Shown one piece after another: positions 8,100 to 16,000 of a stretch of 64,000 bases of DNA; the first letter of the stretch is position 1, and each line of letters begins with the position of its first letter. A program made the position numbers and the translations under genes. The DNA is from JBBRYB01 sp038238115 (lineage in GTDB: Bacteria; Actinomycetota; Actinomycetes; Propionibacteriales; Nocardioidaceae), in assembly GCA_038238115.1 (NCBI GenBank), contig JBBRYB010000006.1, positions 62,001-126,000 of the forward strand. Direction: 5' to 3'. The notes under the pieces were generated by a model. The model did not search any database. It saw nothing but the letters and a program-made list of their open reading frames with translations, and was not told where the DNA came from.

Positions 8100-8725
8100 C
8101 CGGGTTCGTCGACTACATACTCAGCGCGCCGGTGTGGGCGGTTCTCGGGATTGTCGGGCTGGTCGTCTTCGCCGAGGACGCTCTGTTCGTCGGGTTCGTG
8201 CTCCCAGGTGAGACCGCGGCCATCTTGGGTGGAGTGGCGGCCAGCCGCGGGCATGTCTCACTGGTCGCGGTCATCATGGTGGTGGTCGCAGCCGCCATCG
8301 TCGGAGACAGTGTCGGCTACGAGATCGGTCGCAAGCTCGGAGCGCGCGTGCTGCAGCTGCGGATCTTCGACAGACATCGCGGTCGTCTCGACGATGCCCG
8401 GGACTTCTTGGCGCGCAGAGGCGGGTCGGCGGTCTTCCTCGGCCGATGGGTCGCGTTCTTCCGGGCAGTGATGCCCGCTCTCGCCGGTACCGCCAAGATG
8501 CGCTACCCCACCTTCTTGGCCTACAACGCTGCTGGCGGGATCGTCTGGGGCGTCGCCGTCGTCCTCGCCGGTTACTTCGCCGGTGAGTCGTACGCGAAGG
8601 TCGAACAGACCGTCGGGCCTGGGGCCGCAGCTGTGGTCGCGGTCATCGTGGTGGTGGCACTCGTCGTGTGGCGTGTACGCAAGCATCGCAGCGCACGCAC
8701 GGCGGTGCACGCGCACACCGGCTGA
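8096..8725 (+). CDS. DedA-family membrane protein
   Basis: A 209-residue polytopic protein with the DedA/VTT signature: GFVLPGETAAILGG near the N terminus, then GDSVGYEIGRKLG, a conserved FLGRWVAFFRAVMPALAG and further C-terminal helices. DedA proteins are scramblases or flippases, and several return undecaprenyl phosphate to the cytoplasmic face. Translational coupling to the PAP2 phosphatase fits a dephosphorylate-and-flip recycling pair. The C-terminal tail is basic. Confidence 0.92.
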   Translation: MTGFVDYILSAPVWAVLGIVGLVVFAEDALFVGFVLPGETAAILGGVAASRGHVSLVAVIMVVVAAAIVGDSVGYEIGRKLGARVLQLRIFDRHRGRLDDARDFLARRGGSAVFLGRWVAFFRAVMPALAGTAKMRYPTFLAYNAAGGIVWGVAVVLAGYFAGESYAKVEQTVGPGAAAVVAVIVVVALVVWRVRKHRSARTAVHAHTG

Positions 8726-8754
8726 CTGACCGGTCAAAGGTCTGACCGATCAAA

Positions 8755-8784
8755 GGCCCGGTCTAGACCGGTCTAGACCGGGCC
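8755..8784. terminator. perfect 30-bp palindrome between convergent genes
   Basis: A perfect inverted repeat without spacer, centred between 8769 and 8770 and built from two TCTAGACCGG units. It covers the stop codon of the leftward DUF3099 gene and lies 30 bases past the DedA stop. It is preceded by a near-direct repeat of CTGACCGGTCAAAGG and TCTGACCGATCAAAGG (8725-8756). A bidirectional terminator is the simplest role, although there is no U-tract. Palindromic protein binding is the alternative. Confidence 0.6.
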
Positions 8785-9090
8785 CGGCCCCGGCAACGTG
8801 TCGTCCTTCGGACCCTCGAGCCGGGGACGGTCGTCGGCGTGGAAGGCCGCCGGGCCTGGCTCGTCGCGCTGCTCGGACGCGTTCGCGAGCACGACGGCGA
8901 TGTACGGGAGGAAGACCGCGCCGGCGACGAGGCACCAGCGAAGCGGCCCGGTGGTGACCACGGCGAGCACGAAGCAGATCGTGCGCAGACCCATGGAGAA
9001 CAGGTAGCGCATCTGTCGCTTGCGGATGTCGCTGCTGCGGCTGGGACGGGCCGAGGTGATGCTCACGGGTGCGTCCGGGTTCTGGTTCAC
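8773..9090 (-). CDS. DUF3099 membrane protein
   Basis: A 105-residue protein of the actinobacterial DUF3099 family. The N-terminal part reads SITSARPSRSSDIRKRQMRY. Two helices follow at about residues 29-46 and 50-68 (TICFVLAVVTTGPLRWCLV...), then a charged cytoplasmic tail rich in Asp, Glu and Pro. The function is unknown. The stop codon lies inside the 30-bp palindrome. Confidence 0.85.
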   Translation of the reverse strand: MNQNPDAPVSITSARPSRSSDIRKRQMRYLFSMGLRTICFVLAVVTTGPLRWCLVAGAVFLPYIAVVLANASEQRDEPGPAAFHADDRPRLEGPKDDTLPGPGPV

Positions 9091-9212
9091 AAAGGCTCCT
9101 CAGTCACCACGGTACGCCGCCGATCGGGCCGAGACACGCGCGGGCGGACGCGGGCGGGTGACGCACCCGCCATGCTGGGACCTCCACCACCACCCATGAC
9201 AAGGAGCAGACC

Positions 9213-9428
9213 ATGTCCAACCGCACCTACCGCGTCACCGAGGTCGTCGGGACGTCCACCGAAGGAGTCGACGACGCCATCCGCGGGGCCATCCGGCGGG
9301 CCAGCACGACGCTTCGCCACCTCGACTGGTTCGAGGTCACCCAGGTGCGCGGCCACGTCGTGGGCGACGAGGTCGAGCACTTCCAGGTGGCGCTCAAGCT
9401 GGGCTTCAGGCTCGAGGACGACGAGTAG
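9213..9428 (+). CDS. dodecin family flavin-binding protein
   Basis: A 71-residue protein matching dodecin in length and order: RVTEVVGTSTEGVDDAI, then a helix, then LDWFEVTQVRGHVV with the flavin-stacking Trp, and a final strand FQVALKLGFRLED. Dodecins form hollow 12-mers that store and protect flavins. An AAGGAG ribosome site lies just before ATG 9213. It is a single-gene unit. Confidence 0.95.
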   Translation: MSNRTYRVTEVVGTSTEGVDDAIRGAIRRASTTLRHLDWFEVTQVRGHVVGDEVEHFQVALKLGFRLEDDE

Positions 9429-9508
9429 GCCCGCCGCCTTGCAGCCACCGGCTGAGCCGAGACGTCGACCCGGTAGCGTCAGGCGCCGAAGGATGAGGAG
9501 GTGCAGTC

Positions 9509-10213
9509 GTGAGCAGATCCGTGCTGGTGACCGGCGGCAACCGAGGCATCGGGCGTGCCATCGCCCAGGCTTTCGCGGACGCAGGCGACCAGGTGGCGCT
9601 CACCTACCGGACGGGTGAGCCACCGAAGGGCTTCCTCGGGGTGCGCTGCGACGTGACCGACGCGGAGGCCGTGGAGGCGGCGTTCACCACGATCGAGGCC
9701 GAACAGGGTGCCGTCGAGGTATTGGTGGCCAATGCCGGCATAACCCGAGACACGCTGCTCCTGAGGATGTCGGACGACGACTGGTCCGCTGTGATCGACA
9801 CGAACCTGACCGGCACGTTCCGGGTGACCAAGCGCGCGGCCAAGGGCATGTTGCGGTTGCGCCGCGGCCGCATCATCTTGATGTCGTCCGTGGTCGCATT
9901 GCTCGGGTCGGCGGGCCAGGTCAATTACGCAGCCAGCAAGGCGGGCCTGGTCGGCATGGCCAGGTCGCTGGCGCGCGAGCTCGGCAGCCGCTCCATCACC
10001 GCCAACGTGGTCGCGCCCGGTTTCGTCGAGACCGAGATGACCGCCGAGCTCGCCGAGGACACGAAGACGGAGTATGCCAAGGCGATCCCACTCGGCCGCT
10101 TCACGACCAGCGACGAGGTCGCCGGGGTCGTGCTTTGGCTCGCCTCCGACGAGGCGGCCTACATCAGCGGGGCGGTCATCCCCGTCGACGGCGGCCTCGG
10201 CATGGGGCACTGA
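9509..10213 (+). CDS. fabG: 3-oxoacyl-ACP reductase (FabG/MabA type)
   Basis: A 234-residue SDR with NAD(P)-binding GGNRGIGRA near the N terminus, the NAG motif (VANAGITRD) and the catalytic SSVVAL ... YAASK triad, closing with PVDGGLGMGH. The length and the position directly before an InhA-type enoyl reductase match the mabA-inhA pair of fatty-acid synthase II. It therefore probably reduces beta-ketoacyl-ACP to hydroxyacyl-ACP. The start is GTG 9509, preceded by GATGAGGAGG. The gap to fabI is 27 bases. Confidence 0.95.
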   Translation: MSRSVLVTGGNRGIGRAIAQAFADAGDQVALTYRTGEPPKGFLGVRCDVTDAEAVEAAFTTIEAEQGAVEVLVANAGITRDTLLLRMSDDDWSAVIDTNLTGTFRVTKRAAKGMLRLRRGRIILMSSVVALLGSAGQVNYAASKAGLVGMARSLARELGSRSITANVVAPGFVETEMTAELAEDTKTEYAKAIPLGRFTTSDEVAGVVLWLASDEAAYISGAVIPVDGGLGMGH

Positions 10214-10240
10214 GACGCCACACAGAGAGGCTGAAGACTG

Positions 10241-11011
10241 ATGGGAATCCTCGAAGGCAAGCACATCCTGGTCGCAGGCGTCACGCTCGACACGTCGATC
10301 GGCTTCGCCACCGCCAAGGTGGCTCAGGAGCAAGGCGCGACGGTGCTCATCTCGAACTTCGGCCGCGCCCTCGGCATCACCCGGCGGATCGCCGGTCGGT
10401 TGCCGACGACACCGCCCGTGCTGGAGCTTGACGTCACGGACGAGGAGCACCTGGCGGGGCTGGCCGACCAGGTCCGGGAGCACGTCGACACCCTCGACGG
10501 GGTGGTGCACTCGATCGCCTACGGCAACCCGGAGACGATTCTCGGCGGCAGCTTCCTCGACGGGCCCTGGCCGGACGTCGCGCAGGCAGTGCAGGTCTCG
10601 GCATACTCGCTGAAGTCGCTCACCGCGGCGTGTCTTCCGCTGATGTCGTCGGGCGGCAGCATCGTGGGTATGACGTTCGACGCCTCGGTGGCCTGGCCCG
10701 GTTACGACTGGATGGGCTTCGCGAAGGGCGCGCTCGAGTCGTGCAACCGCTACCTGGCCCGCGAGCTGGGACCGCGGGGCATCCGCTGCAACCTGGTCTC
10801 GGCCGGGGCGTTGCGGACGCTGGCGGCGAAGGCGATACCCGGCTTCGACCGGTTCGAGGAGGAGTGGCAGAAGCGGGCGCCCCTGGGCTGGGACCTCGAC
10901 GACCTCGAGCCCACGGCGCAAACCGTCGTCGGCCTGCTCAGCGACTTCTTCCCGAAGACGACCGGCGAGATCGTGCACGTCGACGGCGGCTACCACGCCA
11001 TGGGCGCCTGA
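10241..11011 (+). CDS. fabI: enoyl-ACP reductase (NADH), FabI/InhA type
   Basis: A 256-residue reductase for the last step of fatty-acid elongation. It starts GILEGKHILVAGV, and the atypical FabI dinucleotide motif TLDTSIG is followed by FATAKVAQEQGA. The catalytic pair has the FabI spacing Tyr-x6-Lys (GYDWMGFAKGAL). It ends VHVDGGYHAMGA. The InhA-like region AWPGYDWM resembles the mycobacterial isoniazid target. It is co-transcribed with fabG, with AGAGAGG upstream. Confidence 0.96.
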   Translation: MGILEGKHILVAGVTLDTSIGFATAKVAQEQGATVLISNFGRALGITRRIAGRLPTTPPVLELDVTDEEHLAGLADQVREHVDTLDGVVHSIAYGNPETILGGSFLDGPWPDVAQAVQVSAYSLKSLTAACLPLMSSGGSIVGMTFDASVAWPGYDWMGFAKGALESCNRYLARELGPRGIRCNLVSAGALRTLAAKAIPGFDRFEEEWQKRAPLGWDLDDLEPTAQTVVGLLSDFFPKTTGEIVHVDGGYHAMGA

Positions 11012-11278
11012 CCCACCCGACCGAAACTCCTCGTCCCGCGTCTGGCCGGTCTGAGGCGCCCGGCCGTGGGGGGAGGTGCGTCAGCGCGACCGCTGGGTGA
11101 AACAGATCCAGAAATCTTTTGGCAACTTCCCGCTTGGAGGCTCTGCCAACGACGGATGGCGGTGACGCGGTCGCGCTCGGAGGATCTGCCAGGTCGTCCC
11201 GCCTGGCACCGGCGAAGCGGTTCTCCCGCCGCGCCCCGACGGGTCGCCGCGGGCTCACACCGATACGCAGCAGGACCC

Positions 11279-11307
11279 TTGACGAGCCCCCGAGCCATCC
11301 CTAGCAT
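11279..11307 (+). promoter_or_regulatory. probable sigma-70 promoter of the urate catabolism operon
   Basis: TTGACG (11279-11284) and TAGCAT (11302-11307) are separated by 17 bases. Transcription would begin near 11314, leaving a leader of about 50 bases before ATG 11367, with the candidate IclR operator inside that leader. It resembles the hydroxypyruvate isomerase promoter, which also has TTGACG and CCCTAG. Confidence 0.55.
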
Positions 11308-11329
11308 CTCTCGCAACTCGGAATCACTT

Positions 11330-11350
11330 ATCCATCTGACGGAATTTCCG
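11330..11350. promoter_or_regulatory. candidate IclR operator upstream of the permease
   Basis: Two overlapping inverted repeats: ATCCATCTGACGGAA (11330-11344) fits TTCCG-N5-CGGAA in 8 of 10 arm positions, and CGGAATTTCCG (11340-11350) is a perfect 11-bp palindrome. They lie downstream of the predicted start point, where a bound repressor would block elongation. The same arm sequences occur at the two other cluster promoters. Confidence 0.5.
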
Positions 11351-11366
11351 GCTTAAGAGGTTCGCC

Positions 11367-13304
11367 ATGTCATCTGTCCCTGCCCCCGCGCCAGCCACGG
11401 CCAGGAAAACGCGCGTCAAGCACCCGGTCGACGAAGTCCTGCCTATCCCCAAGCTGGCCATCTACGGGTTCCAGCACGTACTCGCGTTCTACGCCGGCGC
11501 CGTCATCGTTCCCATCCTGCTCGCCGGTGCGATCGGCCTGAACACCACGCAGCTGATCCACCTGATCAACGCCGACCTGTTCACCTGTGGCATCGCCTCC
11601 ATCATCCAGTCGGTCGGCTTCTGGAAGATCGGCGTCCGGCTGCCTCTGCTGCAAGGCGTCACCTTCACCGCAGTGTCTCCGATGATTGCCATCGGCGTGG
11701 CAGCTGGCGGCGGCACGGACGGACTGCTGGCGATCTACGGCGCGGTGATCGTCGCCGGGCTGTTTACCTTCTTGATGGCGCCGTACTTCGGCAGGCTGAT
11801 CCGCTTCTTCCCACCGGTCGTCACCGGCTCCGTGATCAGCATCATCGGTATCGCCTTGCTGCCGGTCGCCGCCACCGACGCCGTACAGGACGGCATCCCC
11901 GACGGCGACCTGAGCGGCAAGGGGCTCGCCTACGCCCTGTTCACGCTCGCGATCATCGTGTTGATCCAGCGGGTCTTCAAGGGCTTCATGGCGACGGTCG
12001 CGGTCCTCGCCGGCCTCGTCATCGGTACGGTCGTGGCCTCCATCCTGGGCGATGCGTCCTTCACCAGCGTCGGCCAGAGCGACTGGGCGGGTGTGACCAG
12101 GCCCTTCTTCTTCGGCATCCCGACGTTCTCGATCACCGCGATCCTGTCCATGATCGTCGTCATGTTGATCACCGCTGTGGAGACGACCGGCGACGTCTTC
12201 GCCACCGGCGAGATAGTCCAGAAGCGGGTGGGCCAGGAGGACGTGTCCCGCGCCCTCCGGGCAGACGGGCTCGCGACCACCATCGGCGGCATCTTGAACT
12301 CCTTCCCCTACACCTGCTTCGCCGAGAACGTCGGCCTGGTGCGGTTGACCGGCATCAAGAGCAGGTTCGTGGTCGCCGCCGCGGGCGTGTTCATGATCGT
12401 GATCGGTCTGATCCCCAAGGCAGGCGCGATCGTCGCCAGCATCCCGCTTTCAGTGCTGGGCGGTGCGGCGCTGGCGATGTTCGCCACTGTCGCGGTCGTA
12501 GGCTTCCAGACCTTGTCACGCGTCGACTTCAACGACCACCGCAACGTGGTGATCGTCGCGACCAGCATCGGCCTCGCAGTCCTCGTCACGGTGAAGCCGA
12601 CCCTCTACACGGTCGTGCCGGGCGGTCGCTGGAGCGAGATGATCTTCAACAGCGGAATCACACTCGGAAGCATCACCGCGATCGTGCTCAACCTGGTGTT
12701 CTTCCACCTGGGCAAGAGCTTCGGGCCGGCGGTCGCGGGGACGCCGGGTGGTGGAGTCGTCCGCCTCGACCAGGTCAACGCGATGAGCCCCGAGGAGTTC
12801 GCGCGGACGTTCACTGGTCTCTTCCAGGGCTCCCCATGGGCCGTTGAGCGTGCCTACGAGCAGCGTCCCTTCGCCAACACGCAGGATTTGCGGCTGGCCT
12901 TCCAGGAGGCGATGTTCTCGGCGACGCGTGACGAGCAGACGGCGCTGCTGCGGTCCTACCCCGAACTCGGGCAGGGCCCGGCTGGCCCGGAGTCCGCCCG
13001 GGACCAGTCGGAGCTGGGACTCGGCAACCTGCACGACGAGGACTACGAGCAGTTCACCAGCCTCAACAGCGCCTACCGCGAGCGCTTCGGGTTCCCGTTC
13101 ATCGTCTCGGTCCGCAACGTCGACACCCGCGACCACGTGGTGGAGATCGGCCACGAGCGGCTGCGCAACTCGCCGAACCAGGAGCGCGCCACCGCTCTGA
13201 TCGAGGTCGCGAAGATCGTCAACCACCGCTTCGACGACCTCGTGGCCGAGGCGAACCCGATCCACACCGCGCGTACCCAGCGCTTCGACCAGCTGGACAC
13301 CTGA
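11367..13304 (+). CDS. NCS2 urate/xanthine permease fused to an OHCU-decarboxylase-like domain
   Basis: 645 residues. Residues about 1-455 are a nucleobase:cation symporter-2 permease (QHVLAFYAGAVIVPILLAGAIG, later the family's AVETTGDVFATGEIV and NSFPYTCFAENVGLV). Residues about 470-640 resemble 2-oxo-4-hydroxy-4-carboxy-5-ureidoimidazoline decarboxylase (SPEEFARTFTGLF ... YRERFGFPFIVSVR ... ATALIEVAKIVNHR). In this domain the catalytic His of the HPxLG motif is Tyr (YPELG, Tyr531) and the Glu of SxxEQ is Asp (SARDQ, Asp546), so it is probably inactive or altered. A stand-alone uraD starts at the very next base. The likely substrate is urate or xanthine, inferred from context. Confidence 0.9.
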   Translation: MSSVPAPAPATARKTRVKHPVDEVLPIPKLAIYGFQHVLAFYAGAVIVPILLAGAIGLNTTQLIHLINADLFTCGIASIIQSVGFWKIGVRLPLLQGVTFTAVSPMIAIGVAAGGGTDGLLAIYGAVIVAGLFTFLMAPYFGRLIRFFPPVVTGSVISIIGIALLPVAATDAVQDGIPDGDLSGKGLAYALFTLAIIVLIQRVFKGFMATVAVLAGLVIGTVVASILGDASFTSVGQSDWAGVTRPFFFGIPTFSITAILSMIVVMLITAVETTGDVFATGEIVQKRVGQEDVSRALRADGLATTIGGILNSFPYTCFAENVGLVRLTGIKSRFVVAAAGVFMIVIGLIPKAGAIVASIPLSVLGGAALAMFATVAVVGFQTLSRVDFNDHRNVVIVATSIGLAVLVTVKPTLYTVVPGGRWSEMIFNSGITLGSITAIVLNLVFFHLGKSFGPAVAGTPGGGVVRLDQVNAMSPEEFARTFTGLFQGSPWAVERAYEQRPFANTQDLRLAFQEAMFSATRDEQTALLRSYPELGQGPAGPESARDQSELGLGNLHDEDYEQFTSLNSAYRERFGFPFIVSVRNVDTRDHVVEIGHERLRNSPNQERATALIEVAKIVNHRFDDLVAEANPIHTARTQRFDQLDT

Positions 13305-13835
13305 ATGGAGCACACCATCAACCAGCCGCCGTCGGTGTCCGGGGGCCCCGACCACTTCAATGCGCTGTTAGCCGACGAGGCCGGGGCACTGCTGATGTCC
13401 TGCCTGGCCGTGCCCCGATGGGTGAACGACGTCATGTCCGGGCGACCGTTCGCGAGCGTCGAGGCGGCCGTGCAGGTGGCGAGCGCCAGCGCCGAGCAGC
13501 TGAGCGAGGAGGAGGTGGAGGCCGCTCTGGCTCGCCATCCCCGGATCGGGGAACCAGCCGGCGCAGACCACGACGCTGATTTCTCCGCCCGAGAGCAGGC
13601 CGGCGTCGACCCGGCCGATGACGCGTTCGCCGTCGCCCTCGACGCCGGTAACCGTGACTACGAGGACAAGTTCGACCGGGTCTTCCTGATCCGGGCGGCC
13701 GGACGCTCGCCCGACGAGATCCTGGCCGAGATGCACCGGCGGCTGGACAACTCGGCTGACGTGGAGGCGCGAGAAGTGGTGGAACAGCTTCGTGAGATCG
13801 CCGTGATCAGGCTGGCGCAGGTGATCGCGGCGTGA
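13305..13835 (+). CDS. uraD: OHCU decarboxylase
   Basis: A 176-residue enzyme that decarboxylates 2-oxo-4-hydroxy-4-carboxy-5-ureidoimidazoline to S-allantoin, the last step of urate breakdown. The catalytic motifs are intact: HPRIGE (His78) and SAREQ (Ser94, Glu97, Gln98). The C-terminal half has NRDYEDKFDRVFLIRAAGRS. The ATG directly follows the permease stop with no gap, and the gene overlaps uraH through GTGA, so it is translationally coupled on both sides. It is probably the working copy, since the permease-fused domain lacks the key residues. Confidence 0.95.
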   Translation: MEHTINQPPSVSGGPDHFNALLADEAGALLMSCLAVPRWVNDVMSGRPFASVEAAVQVASASAEQLSEEEVEAALARHPRIGEPAGADHDADFSAREQAGVDPADDAFAVALDAGNRDYEDKFDRVFLIRAAGRSPDEILAEMHRRLDNSADVEAREVVEQLREIAVIRLAQVIAA

Positions 13836-14164
13836 GCACGGTCAGCACACATGTGCTGGACACCTCCCAGGGTCGTCCAGGTGCCGGCATCCAGGTGGCG
13901 CTCGAGCGCATCGGCGAGTCGACCGACCGTGTGGCTATCGGCACCACAGACGATGACGGCCGGGTCGGCGACCTGGGTCCGGAGGAGCTTGCGGTCGGCA
14001 CCTACCGGCTCGTCTTCGCCACTCAGGAGTACTTCGAACGGTCCGGCACGGCCACGTTCTTCCCCGAGGTCTCGATTGCCTTCGCGGTCGCCGACTCCGG
14101 CGAGCACTACCACGTGCCCGTGCTGCTGAGCCCGTTCGCCTATTCGACCTATCGAGGAAGTTAG
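13832..14164 (+). CDS. uraH: 5-hydroxyisourate hydrolase (transthyretin-like)
   Basis: A 110-residue enzyme that hydrolyses 5-hydroxyisourate, the product of uricase, to OHCU. It has STHVLDTSQGRPGAG at the N terminus (with the catalytic His), YRLVFATQEYF in the middle, and the diagnostic C-terminal YRGS. GTG 13832 overlaps the uraD stop by four bases. It is followed two bases later by uricase, so uraD-uraH-uricase form one coupled block. Confidence 0.97.
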   Translation: MSTVSTHVLDTSQGRPGAGIQVALERIGESTDRVAIGTTDDDGRVGDLGPEELAVGTYRLVFATQEYFERSGTATFFPEVSIAFAVADSGEHYHVPVLLSPFAYSTYRGS

Positions 14165-14166
14165 CC

Positions 14167-15072
14167 ATGAGCATCGTGCTGGGCCCCCAACAGTATGGAA
14201 AAGCCGAGAACCGGGTCGTGCGGGTCTACCGAGGCGGCGATCGTCATGAGATCCGCGACCTCAACGTGTCCACGTCGCTGCGTGGCGACTTCACCGATGC
14301 TCACATCCGTGGCGACCAGACCCGCGTGCTGCCGACTGACACTCAGAAGAACACCGTCTTCGCCTACGCCAAGGAGGTCGGTGTCGGCGAGATCGAGGAG
14401 TTCGCGCTCGCCCTGGGCCGGCACTTCGTCGACGACACCGAGCCCGTGGAGGGCGCTCGGATCGAGATCGAGGAGTACGCCTGGGAGCGCATCGAGGTCG
14501 ACGGGGCCCCCCACGACCACAGCTTCGTGCGCAAGGGCCAGGAGGTTCGCACGACGATCCTCACCGTCGAGGGCAAGGGGGCAGAGCAGCAGGCCAATTT
14601 GGTATCAGGGCTGACCGACTTGGTTGTCCTCAAGTCGACCGGCTCGGAGTTCTACGGCTTCCTCGAGGACGCTTACACCACCCTGCAGGAAACTCACGAC
14701 CGAATCATGGCCACGTCGCTGACCGTGCGCTGGCGCTACGTCGGCACCGACGTGGACTGGGGCGCCGCCTACGCAGGTATCCGCCGGCTCCTGCTGGAGA
14801 GGTTCGCTACCGTGCACAGCCTGGCGCTGCAGCAGACTCTGTACGAGATGGGCCGGGCGGTGCTGGAGGCCTACCCCGAGGTCGCCGAGGTCAAGTTCTC
14901 GGCACCGAACAGGCATCACTTCGTCGTCGACCTCTCACCCTTCGGCCTGGACAACCCCAACGAGGTCTTCTACGCAGCCGACCGACCCTACGGCCTCATC
15001 GAGGCGACGGTGCAGCGAGACGACGCGCCTCCCGCCGGGCGCGCCTGGGACACCGTCCCCGGGTTCTGCTGA
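14167..15072 (+). CDS. pucL: uricase (factor-independent urate hydroxylase)
   Basis: A 301-residue cofactor-free oxidase that converts urate and O2 to 5-hydroxyisourate and H2O2. It has two T-fold halves. Visible family blocks are YGKAENRVVRVYR near the N terminus, TDTQKNTVFAYAKE (with the catalytic Thr and nearby Lys), LVSGLTDLVVLKSTGSEFYGF, and the C-terminal NRHHFVVDLSPFGLDNPNEVFYA. The length is normal. It lies two bases after uraH. Confidence 0.97.
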   Translation: MSIVLGPQQYGKAENRVVRVYRGGDRHEIRDLNVSTSLRGDFTDAHIRGDQTRVLPTDTQKNTVFAYAKEVGVGEIEEFALALGRHFVDDTEPVEGARIEIEEYAWERIEVDGAPHDHSFVRKGQEVRTTILTVEGKGAEQQANLVSGLTDLVVLKSTGSEFYGFLEDAYTTLQETHDRIMATSLTVRWRYVGTDVDWGAAYAGIRRLLLERFATVHSLALQQTLYEMGRAVLEAYPEVAEVKFSAPNRHHFVVDLSPFGLDNPNEVFYAADRPYGLIEATVQRDDAPPAGRAWDTVPGFC

Positions 15073-15110
15073 TCCGGTCTCGCCCCTCATCCCTGACAAG
15101 CTAGGAGCAG

Positions 15111-15998
15111 ATGATGGACTTCCTGCAGCCGCACACGCTGGCTGAAGCGCTGGCCGCCAAGGCGGAGCATCCCAGCGCCGTCCCGATTGCCGGCGGGACC
15201 GATGTCATGGTCGAGCTCAACTTCGACAAGCATCGCCCGAGCGTGCTCTTGGACCTCACGCGGGTTGGCGAGCTGGGCGTGTGGAGCATGGACGACGGCA
15301 GGGTCCGCCTCGGCGCGGGGGTGTGCTACACCCGGGTCATCGACGAGCTCGGTGGCCAGCTGCCTGGCCTCGCGATGGCGTCCCGCACGGTGGGATCTCC
15401 CCAGATCCGCAACCGGGGCACGGTTGGCGGCAACCTCGGTGCTGCCTCACCCGCCGGCGACGCGCATCCCGCGCTGCTGGCCGCAGACGCCGAGATCGAG
15501 CTCCAGTCCAGCACCGGAAGTCGGGTGGTGAAGGCCGAGGACTTCTATCTCGGGGTGAAGCGTCATGCGGGACGTTCGGACGAGCTGATCACGGCGATCT
15601 ACATCACCCCGCCGAGCGGACCCCAGCAGTTCAGCAAGATCGGCACTCGCAACGCGATGGTGATCTCGGTAGCGGCCTTCGGGCTGGCGCTGCATCCGGA
15701 CCGCAAGCAGGTCAGGACAGGCATCGGCTCGGTGGCCCCGACGCCGCGGCGGGCTCGTGAGGCCGAGGAGTTCGTGGCAAGTGAGCTCGAGGACGCGGGT
15801 CTGTGGGAGTCGCGCGGCGCCCTGCCCGACGGGCTCGCCCTCGAGTTCGGCGACCGGGTCCGCGAGGCGGCGGCGCCCATCGACGACGTCAGGGGTACGG
15901 CGGCGTACCGCCTGCACTCCCTCGCCGTGATGGCACGGCGGGCGCTCACCTGGGCCTGGGCCGACTACTCCGGTTCCACCCGCTCGAAGGAGAACTGA
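15111..15998 (+). CDS. xanthine dehydrogenase, FAD-binding subunit
   Basis: A 295-residue FAD subunit of a molybdenum hydroxylase. It has an N-terminal PIAGGTDVMVELNF motif for the FAD pyrophosphate, SPQIRNRGTVGGNLGAASPAGD and a C-terminal CO_deh_flav_C domain. It passes electrons from the 2Fe-2S centres to its acceptor. ATG 15111 (or 15114) follows a TAGGAGCAG ribosome site. The subunit order in this operon is FAD, Fe-S, (deaminase), Mo. Confidence 0.94.
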   Translation: MMDFLQPHTLAEALAAKAEHPSAVPIAGGTDVMVELNFDKHRPSVLLDLTRVGELGVWSMDDGRVRLGAGVCYTRVIDELGGQLPGLAMASRTVGSPQIRNRGTVGGNLGAASPAGDAHPALLAADAEIELQSSTGSRVVKAEDFYLGVKRHAGRSDELITAIYITPPSGPQQFSKIGTRNAMVISVAAFGLALHPDRKQVRTGIGSVAPTPRRAREAEEFVASELEDAGLWESRGALPDGLALEFGDRVREAAAPIDDVRGTAAYRLHSLAVMARRALTWAWADYSGSTRSKEN

Positions 15999-16000
15999 CC

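Larger units (their letters stand above)
11012..11366. other. non-coding stretch upstream of the purine cluster
   Basis: These 355 bases between fabI and the permease show no convincing reading frame. The first ~265 bases contain nothing I recognise. The last ~90 contain a promoter (11279-11307) and candidate operator sites (11330-11350), described separately. Confidence 0.6.

Noticed and set aside
9479..10996. 505-codon antisense frame spanning fabG and fabI
   Set aside because: It covers two different conserved genes and their spacer, has no recognisable domain and is explained by codon bias.
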